Below are positions 1-6,661 of a DNA stretch of 8,649 nt, piece by piece. Source of the stretch: Xanthobacteraceae bacterium (GTDB lineage Bacteria > Pseudomonadota > Alphaproteobacteria > Rhizobiales > Xanthobacteraceae). A program made the position numbers and the translations under genes. The notes under the pieces are model-generated. The model did not search any database. It saw only the letters and a list, made by a program, of their open reading frames with translations, and had not been told where the DNA came from. Every line of letters begins with the position of its first letter. Within the stretch, counting starts at the first letter, position 1. The stretch is taken from positions 1-8,649 of the forward strand of contig JASHRR010000981.1 of the NCBI GenBank assembly GCA_030037185.1. The letters run 5' to 3'.

Positions 1-2091
1 CAGGTCAACCGAGAGCTTGCCGATGAATGTCTTGCCGCACCGATCAGAACGGGGAATCCCGGCTGCCTCGAGAACCGCAACATTCGCGGTCTCAGTGAGA
101 CAGTCAGGTCTGTTCGTATCGGAGTACCGCAGATCAAGGGTGAACTGCTTCCAGGTGAAGGCCAATCCGGCGTACCAGTTTGTGTAACTCGGGTACGGGG
201 TCCCTTCACGGAACCAATGACCTACTTCGCTGAACAGCTGCCAGCCGATATTCCAGGGACGGATCGTGGGCAGGATGTATTTGGCCGTGCCGAGCACATA
301 AGTCGCTGGGTCGCCCGAGTTGAAAACAGAGGGCGACCAATATGCGCCGCCGCCGAAGGAGAACTGGCTATTGACGTGGTAGGTCGCTTTGGCAAAGATT
401 TCCCAAAAATTCAGGTCGGCGGGGATGACATTCCCGCGCTCTAATGTCCCTCCGATCCCGCAGGGCGTCAATGACACAGGAGTGACGCACTCACCGCCTG
501 GGAACCAGCGTTGCCAATATCCATAATCCAGCGCCAGGTTGCCGAAAGTAGGCCGAGCGCCGGCCCATAAATTAATGACGGCTCCGGCATGATTGGGAAA
601 GTCGATGGAGTTTCCCCACAGGCGCACATAGGCCTGGAGGCTGTCGCTGAAATTGTAGCGCGGCTCAAAATAAGGCTCGACCGACGGCCTGTGGTTCGAT
701 GCGGAAACGCCCCGGATATTGAACTCCGACATGAGGGCCGTACCGAACGCGATGTCCCAGGGGTTCTTCATTTCCGGCTTTTCTTCATCCGGCTTCTTCT
801 GTTCGGGCTTCTCTTCTTCCTCCGAACCTTTCTCTCCCGACCCCTTCTCTTGCGATCCTTTCTCTCCCGACCCCTTTTCTTGCGATCCTTTCTCTCCCGA
901 CCCCTTCTCTTGCGACCCCTTCTCTTCCCATCTTTTCTCTCCCCACCTCCTCTCTTCCGGCTTGAACCTCTTTTCTTCCGATTTCTTCTCTTCAGATTTC
1001 TTCTCTTCAGGTTTCCTCTCTTCCGACTTCTTCAGATTCTCCCTGGTGAGGTCGATCGAGAGCTTGGCGAGAAAGGTTGCACCGCACCAATTAGATCCGG
1101 GGCCGCCCGGATTAATCGGGGAGCTGAACACGCCGCCCGCAGTGAAGTCCTTGGTGAAGGCATTGCAATCGCTTTTGTTCAGATTCGTGTCGAAGTAGCG
1201 CAAGTCGAACAGGAATTGCTTCCAGGTGAACGCGAGGCCGACGTTCCAGGTAGTGTAGCTCTTGTATGGTATGCCGCCCGGGAAGCCGGGCACTGCATAG
1301 AAGCTGTCACTCGTTCCCAGGAACCAATGACCTACGTCAGCTGATATGAACCCGCCGATGCCATTGGGAAGCACAGGCGGCAGAATGTATTTTGCCGTGC
1401 CCGCCAAAAACGTCCCCTCGGCGCCCGAGTTAAAGACGGAGGGCGACCAATACGCGGCACCGCCGAACCAGAACTGATCGTTCACCGCGTAGGCGGCCTT
1501 GCCGTAAGCTTCCCAGAAGCTCAAATCGGCTTTGACGACGTTCCCGTTCGTCAAGCTGGGAAAGCAATCCCGGATGAAATTGTGGAAGCAGTCTCCGCCC
1601 GGATACCAGTAATACCAAGCACCAAAATCGAGGGCGAGGTTGCCGAAGGTCGGCCGGATGCCGCCGTAGAAGTCGTTCTCGGAGGCGGCGTGGTTCGGAA
1701 ACGTGATGCTCTCGCCAGACAAGCCCATGTAGCCCTGCAGGCTGTCGTTGAAATTGTATCGCGGCTCAAAGTATGAGGTGGGTGACGGACGGTGGTTGGA
1801 TTGGGTAATGCCGCGGAAATTATAGTCCGACATGATCGCCGCACCGAACGCGATGTCCCACGGCGTCATCAACTCCAGTTTCTTCGTCTCCGGTTTCTTT
1901 TTTTCTGGTCTGTTATCTTCTGGCTTTTCCTTCTTTTCTTTCTCTTTCTCGTTCTCCTTCTTCTCTTTCGGCTTCTTTGTGTCCGACGTCTTCACGTCGG
2001 CCGTCTTAGTGTCTGGCTTCAAATCTTCGGCCAAGATCGAAACAGGCGCGCAGGCTAGAACGAACGCCGCAGCGCACGCAATTTTCTTCAT
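1..2091 (-). CDS. Tandem double TorF-family putative porin with Lys/Glu-rich linkers (3' end beyond window)
   Basis: Reading the minus strand from the ATG at 2091 gives 697 codons with no stop down to base 1, so the C-terminus is outside the window. Residues 1-21 form a Sec signal peptide (MKKIACAAAF, then a hydrophobic stretch, cut probably after ILA). Residues 22-74 are a Lys/Glu/Pro-rich linker. Residues 75-349 are a first beta-barrel domain starting PWDIAFGAAIMSDYNFRG. Residues 350-441 are a second charged linker with pentapeptide repeats. Residues 442-697 are a second barrel starting PWDIAFGTALMSEFNIRG. Both barrels share SNHRPS, YFEPRYNF, RPTFGNLALD, YWSPSVFNSG, GTAKYILP, VGHWF and GLAFTWKQF, and both end in KLS(I/V)DL. 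This resembles the TorF/Gcw_chp putative porin family, whose members are normally single barrels of about 220-280 residues. An AGGGGGA ribosome site lies about 9 bases upstream. The expected location is the outer membrane. The substrate is unknown. Being open across 2 kb with domain homology end to end makes the frame secure; the family name is from memory of its motifs. Confidence 0.88.
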   Translation of the reverse strand, partial: MKKIACAAAFVLACAPVSILAEDLKPDTKTADVKTSDTKKPKEKKENEKEKEKKEKPEDNRPEKKKPETKKLELMTPWDIAFGAAIMSDYNFRGITQSNHRPSPTSYFEPRYNFNDSLQGYMGLSGESITFPNHAASENDFYGGIRPTFGNLALDFGAWYYWYPGGDCFHNFIRDCFPSLTNGNVVKADLSFWEAYGKAAYAVNDQFWFGGAAYWSPSVFNSGAEGTFLAGTAKYILPPVLPNGIGGFISADVGHWFLGTSDSFYAVPGFPGGIPYKSYTTWNVGLAFTWKQFLFDLRYFDTNLNKSDCNAFTKDFTAGGVFSSPINPGGPGSNWCGATFLAKLSIDLTRENLKKSEERKPEEKKSEEKKSEEKRFKPEERRWGEKRWEEKGSQEKGSGEKGSQEKGSGEKGSQEKGSGEKGSEEEEKPEQKKPDEEKPEMKNPWDIAFGTALMSEFNIRGVSASNHRPSVEPYFEPRYNFSDSLQAYVRLWGNSIDFPNHAGAVINLWAGARPTFGNLALDYGYWQRWFPGGECVTPVSLTPCGIGGTLERGNVIPADLNFWEIFAKATYHVNSQFSFGGGAYWSPSVFNSGDPATYVLGTAKYILPTIRPWNIGWQLFSEVGHWFREGTPYPSYTNWYAGLAFTWKQFTLDLRYSDTNRPDCLTETANVAVLEAAGIPRSDRCGKTFIGKLSVDL
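826..930 (-). repeat. 30-bp in-frame tandem repeat inside the porin linker
   Basis: Two nearly perfect 30-bp units lie at 841-870 and 871-900 (one mismatch seen). Partial copies flank them at about 826-840 and 901-930. On the coding minus strand each unit encodes KGSQEKGSGE, giving three copies at residues 391-420. Each unit is itself two related 15-bp pentapeptide units, so gain or loss of a unit would keep the reading frame. Confidence 0.85.
967..1026 (-). repeat. 15-bp in-frame repeats encoding SEEKK-type pentapeptides
   Basis: Residues 356-375 of the porin read SEERK, PEEKK, SEEKK, SEEKR: four consecutive pentapeptides encoded by 15-bp units. The same five-residue register runs on through FKPEE, RRWGE and KRWEE into the KGSQE/KGSGE array. 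The whole linker therefore looks built by repeated 15-bp duplication. Confidence 0.75.
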
Positions 2092-2100
2092 CACTTTCCA

Positions 2101-2107
2101 TCCCCCT
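2101..2107 (-). promoter_or_regulatory. Ribosome binding site of the double porin
   Basis: The minus strand reads AGGGGGA, nine bases before the ATG at 2091. A second purine run, GGAAAG, ends only two bases before the ATG. This supports 2091 as the start, together with the signal peptide that begins there. Confidence 0.55.
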
Positions 2108-2218
2108 GGAGCGGCTTGCCGTAAGAGGGACAAAACTCATGGTGGCTATTTTATTTGGTTAGGGCTGGGTTTTATTTTCCCTATAGGCGCCTGTGATGCC
2201 CGAAGAATGCCGCGAACT

Positions 2219-2234
2219 CCCCCTACAAAGGGGG
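2219..2234. other. Small G/C hairpin upstream of the porin
   Basis: CCCCC at 2219-2223 can pair with GGGGG in the G-run starting at 2230, leaving a six-base loop (TACAAA). It has no T-tract, so a terminator role is not supported. It lies 128 bases upstream of the porin start and could be in a leader or be meaningless. Confidence 0.3.
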
Positions 2235-2256
2235 GGCAATCGCATTTGGATGCAGC

Positions 2257-2271
2257 CCTCACCTCGTGAGG
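2257..2271. other. Perfect 6-bp hairpin (CCTCAC / GTGAGG)
   Basis: CCTCAC at 2257-2262 and GTGAGG at 2266-2271 form a perfect stem with a CTC loop. It sits just beyond the previous hairpin. No T-run follows on either strand. The function is unknown. Confidence 0.3.
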
Positions 2272-2680
2272 TTCGAACGAGAGATCAGCCTCCCCCTACG
2301 TTCCCCGGGTGCGGCCGGACAAGCCCCATAGGCGCCAAGCCAAGCCGCGTGGACTCCCTCCCCAATCGCAAATCGGCTGTTGCCTATTTCGATCGTTTCA
2401 CAGAACGGCGGAAACTCTCCCTTCCCCCGATCCTGATAGGGGCGCTGTGCGTCATAATCGGTACTGCCGGGACAAGCCCCGCGATGAATAATTGGCCGCC
2501 GCGAGTTTTGCTCCTTTACGACTTGCCGGATTTTCGGATGGTCCGCCTTAACAGTCGAAACAACCCGCCCCCCTATTGGATGTCTCGAGTCCGCCGAGGC
2601 ACGCCCCACTACGGTCGGAAAAGGCTGATTCGTGGAAGATGGAAAAACATAATTGGTGACAGTTTTTGGGGATTTCTCGT

Positions 2681-2711
2681 GTTATGTCGGATACTTGACA
2701 TGTCGGATAAC
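2681..2711. promoter_or_regulatory. Operator-like repeat cluster with TTGACA
   Basis: ATGTCGGATA occurs twice (2684-2693 and 2700-2709) at a 16-bp period. The second copy overlaps the 8-bp palindrome GACATGTC (2697-2704), and GTTAT (2681-2685) and ATAAC (2707-2711) form an outer inverted pair. A perfect TTGACA is at 2695-2700, but no good -10 hexamer follows at 16-18 bases. The arrangement resembles a protein-binding site. It lies about 475 bases before the kinase, so the target gene is uncertain. Confidence 0.3.
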
Positions 2712-3176
2712 CATCATAGCAGGGGCGATGCCAAATTCCGGCAACGGATCGGTCGTAAAACTTGCGGCACTGCTAGGAACGCCGCAGCGGGGCCGTGACG
2801 TAGGCCGCTTCACATTGACTCTGCAGCTTTAGCGACCTCGACCTGGCCGGCTTCCGTTCTGGATCGATGGTGGTCGCTCCTAAATTAGATCTTGTGAGCC
2901 AAGTGCGTCCGCAATTGGTTCGGCAATAAAATCGTTATCCGTGATTGTGAACCTCCGCCTGGTCGGGAGGAGCCCAACGCGATCGATGTTCCAATGAAAT
3001 GGAATTCCACGGTCGGACCGCTATGTCTGTTTCCTGGCCCGGAGTAGCCATTTGTCCCGACTGCGACAAAAGATTTTGTCCAAGACATAGCCCAGTTCAC
3101 GCAAGCACTTATGTTGAGAACGTCGCCGGACAGGTTTCGTCCGGGAGCGCCTGCCGGCCCACGGTATTCACTGTCT

Positions 3177-3180
3177 GGAG
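3177..3180 (+). promoter_or_regulatory. Ribosome binding site deciding the kinase start
   Basis: GGAG lies five bases before an in-frame GTG at 3186. The upstream in-frame ATG at 3111 has no comparable purine run, and the 25 residues between the two starts are Pro/Arg/Gly-rich and do not look like part of the membrane domain. This favours GTG 3186. Confidence 0.55.
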
Positions 3181-3185
3181 CCCAC

Positions 3186-5813
3186 GTGACGCTGTTTGTT
3201 GGTCATGCCGGCCATCTGAGACAACGCGCGAGCGAAGCTGCTGGCTTTGCGGCCGTGGCAATTGCCGCCGCGGCGTTTATCGGCTGGTGGGTGGGGCTGC
3301 CGTTGCTGTCGAGCTGGATCTTGGGCTTCCCTCGCACGAAACCCATGACAGCCTTGTGTCTCACGGCCCTCGGCCTCGCGCTCATGCACCGCAGCAAGGA
3401 GTCGCGCTTTGCGGTCGCGGTCGGTTGTGCCACAACCGCCGTTGCCGTGCTCAGTTTGCTCGGAGTCGATTTCGGCATCAATGTCTTGCTGGTGCCGCAA
3501 GGCGCTGTGCTGGAACCTGGGCCGGCGTCGTCCCGGATGATGGTCGGGATGCCCTTCTCTATGGCGCCCATAGGGGCCGCACTCGCGCTCAGCCGCTTCG
3601 AAAAATATCACTTCGCTGCAATCGCGCTCGCTGGCCTAGGTGGCGCCATGCCGGCTTTCGGTCTGCTCATCTACGTGGCCGGCATCCCTGTGTTCTTCGG
3701 CGCGGTCCAGACACCGCCGCTGCCGTCCCTCGTTGGCCATCTCTGCATCGCCGCCGGCATCATCTTGCGGATCGGAACGAGGGCGGCGCTCCAGAAGCCG
3801 CGACCCCTGTGGCAGCTGCTGGTCATGCTCGCATCCGCGATCATTGCACCGCTCCTGCTGCTCGCCGCGCACACGGGATTTCGTATCACCGATGCGCAGC
3901 TCGATCAGGTTCACAAGGACCTGATGAACGAGGCAGGGACGTTGTCGGCGGAAGTCGACCATGAGATCAGCGGCGAGATCGACAGGCTCCAGTCGTTAGC
4001 CGCCGCGCCTTCGTTGCGCCGAGGCGACTTCGCCGCGTTCCGTCGGCAGGCCGAGGCCATAGCGGCTTTGCGCCAGAGCGGCAATATCGTGCTCATCGAC
4101 CTCAACATGCGGCAGCTCGTCGATACTTCGGCGCCGCCTGCAAAGATGGCTGTCCCGGAGCTTGCAGAGAGGGCCCTCGCAACCGGCAAGCCGCAGGTCA
4201 CCGGGTTATTCATGGGGCCCGCGAGTCGCCAGCTTACCTTCGCCATCATCGTGCCTGTAAAGATCGATGGCGAGAACCGCTACGCCCTCTTCAGGTTGAC
4301 CGATCCAAGCGCCCTTGCAGGTCTGATCGCCTCATACGCACTGCCGCAAGGTTGGCAGACGATGATTTCCGATGCCGCGCACCACATCATCGCATCGTCC
4401 CAGCCGAATAATGGGGTCGTGGGGCGGGAACTGGCACGCGCGCAGTGGCGGCGTGCAGAACCCGCGGGCATCTTCGAGTTTACCGACTCCGAAGGACGAT
4501 CATCGCAGGAAGCGTATGCATCGTCGGCATTGACCGGCTGGGAAACCGCCGTGTGGGCGCCCAAGGCTCTGCTCGACGCTCCGGTTCGGGCGACGTGGTG
4601 GACCGTCGGTTTGACGGCGTTGCTGGGATTTTCGCTGGTGCTTGGCTCAGCTCTATGGCTAGGCCGGGTTATCGCGCGCTCGGTCAGTCACACGGCTCGT
4701 GCTGCAATCGCTTTGGGCGAGGGTGGTCCGCTGCCGGTGGACGAAACCCCGGTCGCCGAGGTCAACACCCTGATGGACGAGCTTCGAGGGGCCGCGGCGC
4801 GGCGACATGCAGCGGAACATGACCTGCAGGCGAGCAAAGATCAGCTGCAGCTCGCTTTCGACGCAACTAAACTCGGGTGGTGGCAATACGATCCGCTCCG
4901 CGGCGTAGCCTGGGGGGATGCGCGTTTCAACGAAATTTTCGAGGTGACTGCTGGTGATGTAGCGATCGAGGACCTCATGAAACGCGTGCATCCCGGCGAC
5001 GTGGAAAGGTTTCGGGCTAACCGCCAGGAGGCGCTCGATCCTGCCAATCCGAAGCCGTACGTTGATCACGAATACCGAGTACGGCGGCGAGACGGCCAAG
5101 TCCGCTGGGTGGAGGGTCATGGACTCGCATATTTTGCAGGTGCCGGGGCTGAGCGACGGGTCGTTAGCTTCGGCGGTACTGTTCAGGACATTACCGAACG
5201 TAAGGAGCGTGAGGAAAAGGAACAGCTCCTCATGCGCGAAATCAATCATCGCGCCAAGAACATGCTCAGCGTCGTCGAGTCGATCGCTCACCAGACCGCC
5301 ACCAGGAACCCGGAAGATTTCGTCGAGCGCTTTTCCGAGCGCGTTCAGTCGCTGTCAGCCAATCAGGACCTGCTCGTCCGCAACGCTTGGAATGGGGTCG
5401 AGATCGAGGACCTGGTTCGTGCCCAGCTTGCGCACTTCGCCGACCTCATTGGTTCTCGCATAGGCGTCCATGGTCCCAAGCTGCGCTTTACGGCGACTTC
5501 CGCGCAAGCCATCGGTCTTGCGCTCCACGAACTTGCCACCAACGCTGGAAAATACGGCGCGCTCTTGGCCGATAAAGGCCGTGTCGATATCTCCTGGGGC
5601 ATCGTCGGTGACACCTTTGCCATGAGCTGGACCGAGCGCGAGGGGCCGCCCCTCTCTGCGCCGAAGCGGCGTGGGTTCGGCACCATCGTCATGGAAGCGA
5701 TGGCGGAGCGCAGCGTCGATGGTAAGGTCGATCTTGATTTTGCGCCCTCGGGCCTGACCTGGCGATTGACCTGCCCGGCAGCAGGTGCACTTGAGTCGGG
5801 ATGGGGATCGTAA
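3186..5813 (+). CDS. Membrane-bound PAS/HWE-family sensor histidine kinase
   Basis: From GTG 3186 the protein is 875 residues (900 from ATG 3111). Residues 20-228 contain about seven hydrophobic segments, resembling a MASE-type integral membrane sensor. Residues 229-470 form a probable extracytoplasmic region, perhaps Cache-like. A membrane segment at about 471-493 (starting WWTVGLTALLGF) is followed by a HAMP-like region. A PAS_3-type domain at about 556-672 ends in DITERK. The kinase core has the H-box REINHRAKN with phosphoacceptor His688, the N-box HELATNAGKYG (His781, Glu782, Asn786), and SWTEREGPP with the Trp815-x-Glu817 pair that defines HWE kinases. The C-terminal GFGTIVMEA fits the final ATPase motif. 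It should autophosphorylate in response to an unknown envelope or intracellular signal. No response regulator is adjacent, so its partner is encoded elsewhere. Family assignment is firm; the ligand is unknown. Confidence 0.93.
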   Translation: MTLFVGHAGHLRQRASEAAGFAAVAIAAAAFIGWWVGLPLLSSWILGFPRTKPMTALCLTALGLALMHRSKESRFAVAVGCATTAVAVLSLLGVDFGINVLLVPQGAVLEPGPASSRMMVGMPFSMAPIGAALALSRFEKYHFAAIALAGLGGAMPAFGLLIYVAGIPVFFGAVQTPPLPSLVGHLCIAAGIILRIGTRAALQKPRPLWQLLVMLASAIIAPLLLLAAHTGFRITDAQLDQVHKDLMNEAGTLSAEVDHEISGEIDRLQSLAAAPSLRRGDFAAFRRQAEAIAALRQSGNIVLIDLNMRQLVDTSAPPAKMAVPELAERALATGKPQVTGLFMGPASRQLTFAIIVPVKIDGENRYALFRLTDPSALAGLIASYALPQGWQTMISDAAHHIIASSQPNNGVVGRELARAQWRRAEPAGIFEFTDSEGRSSQEAYASSALTGWETAVWAPKALLDAPVRATWWTVGLTALLGFSLVLGSALWLGRVIARSVSHTARAAIALGEGGPLPVDETPVAEVNTLMDELRGAAARRHAAEHDLQASKDQLQLAFDATKLGWWQYDPLRGVAWGDARFNEIFEVTAGDVAIEDLMKRVHPGDVERFRANRQEALDPANPKPYVDHEYRVRRRDGQVRWVEGHGLAYFAGAGAERRVVSFGGTVQDITERKEREEKEQLLMREINHRAKNMLSVVESIAHQTATRNPEDFVERFSERVQSLSANQDLLVRNAWNGVEIEDLVRAQLAHFADLIGSRIGVHGPKLRFTATSAQAIGLALHELATNAGKYGALLADKGRVDISWGIVGDTFAMSWTEREGPPLSAPKRRGFGTIVMEAMAERSVDGKVDLDFAPSGLTWRLTCPAAGALESGWGS

Positions 5814-5895
5814 GCGCACTCTGGGCTCATCAAGAAATTGGTTTGGCCGGGATAGCAGAGCTCTAACCGCGCCAGCCCCAGTTCGGGTTCGGCGA

Positions 5896-6018
5896 TCAGT
5901 CAATCGTCGAGCGGCTATGAAGCGCACCTGACAGCAAGATTATTTCAGCATCGGTTGCCGGCGTCTCAGCATCAACGGCCGACTCGAGTTGTTCGAACGA
6001 TCGGGCCATAAACCCCAT
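5896..6018 (-). CDS. Possible 40-residue small protein (unrecognised)
   Basis: The minus-strand frame from ATG 6018 to TGA 5896-5898 encodes 40 residues (37 from the second ATG at 6009). The peptide is acidic with an amphipathic-looking stretch (ARSFEQLESAVDAETPATD, then EIILLSGALHS), a more protein-like composition than the Arg/Pro-rich frames around it. It follows 18 bases after the stop of another small frame on the same strand, so the two could be co-transcribed. The ribosome site is weak (GGAAC directly before the ATG). I recognise no family. Confidence 0.28.
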   Translation of the reverse strand: MGFMARSFEQLESAVDAETPATDAEIILLSGALHSRSTID

Positions 6019-6036
6019 GTTCCGCAGCGCGCGCCC

Positions 6037-6162
6037 CTACGCTTCATCGGCGTTGCGCCAGCTGGCCTCTTCGATGATGACTGCCTGATCAAACGGTTTC
6101 AGTTTTGCAGCGTCTGCGCGCAACTTCGTCCCGCCTCCGCGTCGACGGTTGTCACGAGCCAT
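6037..6162 (-). CDS. Possible 41-residue basic small protein (unrecognised)
   Basis: The minus strand from ATG 6162 to TAG 6037-6039 encodes 41 residues. The N-terminus is strongly basic (MARDNRRRGGGTKLR) and the C-terminal half is acidic (IIEEASWRNADEA). A good Shine-Dalgarno-like GTGAGGA precedes the ATG by about four bases, the best ribosome site in this intergenic region, which is the main reason to list it. The frame continues upstream to an ATG at 6339, but that extension is Gly/Ala/Arg-rich and unconvincing. The function is unknown. Confidence 0.33.
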   Translation of the reverse strand: MARDNRRRGGGTKLRADAAKLKPFDQAVIIEEASWRNADEA

Positions 6163-6483
6163 AATTTCCTCACCCAGAAGAAGCCGCTCTCTGCGCAGGT
6201 CTGGACCGCTTACATGAGGCCGCCGGCAGCCAGAATGAGGCGTGACGCGAAGAAATGGCGAAGCTGAGTATACCGGGCCTGTGTCCCCACGAGCGCCTGC
6301 GCCAGCCAGGGCAGCCCAGGAAGGCCGCATGCGAGCCAATGCGTCCGCCGCAAGCTGCCGGTCGTCCGCGCTCTTGAACTTCGAAGCTTCTGGCCATTTG
6401 CCGGCCGTCTTCGCCGGTTCGTCAACCGCGCTTGAGAACTCAGGCGCATAGCGAACTTAGCTTGACTTTGGCCAATTTTGACT

Positions 6484-6509
6484 GGGCCCACCGGGACCGG
6501 GCGGGACCC
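6484..6509. other. Imperfect GC-rich hairpin
   Basis: GGGCCC-A-CC near 6484-6492 can pair, with a bulge, to GG-GC-GGG-A-CCC ending at 6509. No T-tract follows. It could be a structural element or chance in GC-rich DNA. Confidence 0.2.
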
Positions 6510-6626
6510 TGAAGATCGGATCGTTTTCCACGATCTCGTGAGCGCTTTTCACCATCAGCTTCATGCGTGTCAACATCATGCGTGCCGCGACCGTTGCTTG
6601 CATTGATGTTATCAATTTCTAGTTGT

Positions 6627-6661
6627 CCCGTTCGGGCCTTCTCAAAATCCCTTCGAACGGG
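6627..6661. other. 8-bp perfect inverted repeat with 19-base loop
   Basis: CCCGTTCG at 6627-6634 is exactly complementary to CGAACGGG at 6654-6661. The loop contains a GGG and a CCC that could pair inside it. It stands alone, far from any confident gene end, so it may be an operator, an RNA structure or a chance palindrome. Confidence 0.35.

Larger units (their letters stand above)
2092..3185. other. Divergent intergenic region without a convincing gene
   Basis: This stretch lies between the porin start (minus) and the kinase start (plus). Open frames of up to about 200 codons exist on both strands, but they are Arg/Pro-rich, lack recognisable domains or good ribosome sites, and show no consistent coding bias. 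The region is visibly more AT-rich than the flanking genes in places (for example 2130-2180 and 2640-2720). It holds two small hairpins near the porin and a repeat cluster at 2681-2711. Promoters for both flanking genes should be here, but I could not identify a convincing -35/-10 pair for either. Confidence 0.6.

Noticed and set aside
826..930. Tandem 30-bp repeats considered as a CRISPR-like array
   Set aside because: The units are directly adjacent with no unique spacers, and they lie inside a continuous coding frame.
719..1198. Plus-strand frame encoding repeated DPFS units
   Set aside because: It is another antisense shadow of the same linker repeats, with no ribosome site or domain.
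589..1344. Plus-strand frame of 251 codons with striking Phe/Leu/Arg/Ser-Pro repeats
   Set aside because: It is the antisense reading of the porin linker. The repeats come from the 15/30-bp units, while the minus strand gives homologous barrel domains on both sides.
2050..2061. Possible lipobox (VLAC, Cys14) in the porin signal peptide
   Set aside because: Leu at the -2 position fits the lipobox poorly, and a normal signal-peptidase I site a few residues later is more likely. It is worth a predictor run but not a feature.
1832..2269. Plus-strand Phe/Ser-rich frame that could pass for a membrane protein
   Set aside because: It is antisense to the first Lys/Glu-rich linker and signal peptide of the porin. 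Its apparent hydrophobicity is the complement of Lys/Glu codons.
2259..2609. Minus-strand frame of 116 codons upstream of the porin
   Set aside because: It shows no recognisable family and a composition like random high-GC translation.
2193..2798. Plus-strand frame of 201 codons between porin and kinase
   Set aside because: It is Arg/Pro-rich, has no motif, no good ribosome site and no coding bias, and it crosses the repeat cluster at 2681-2711.
2776..2803. GGAAC followed by CGTA, considered as an EcfG-type stress promoter upstream of the kinase
   Set aside because: The spacer is 18 bases and the second element is CGTA, not CGTT. It is also more than 380 bases from the kinase start.
4659..5927. 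Long minus-strand frames opposite the kinase (including 4659-5291 and 5355-5927)
   Set aside because: They lie antisense to well-conserved PAS and HWE kinase domains. Such shadows are common in high-GC genes.
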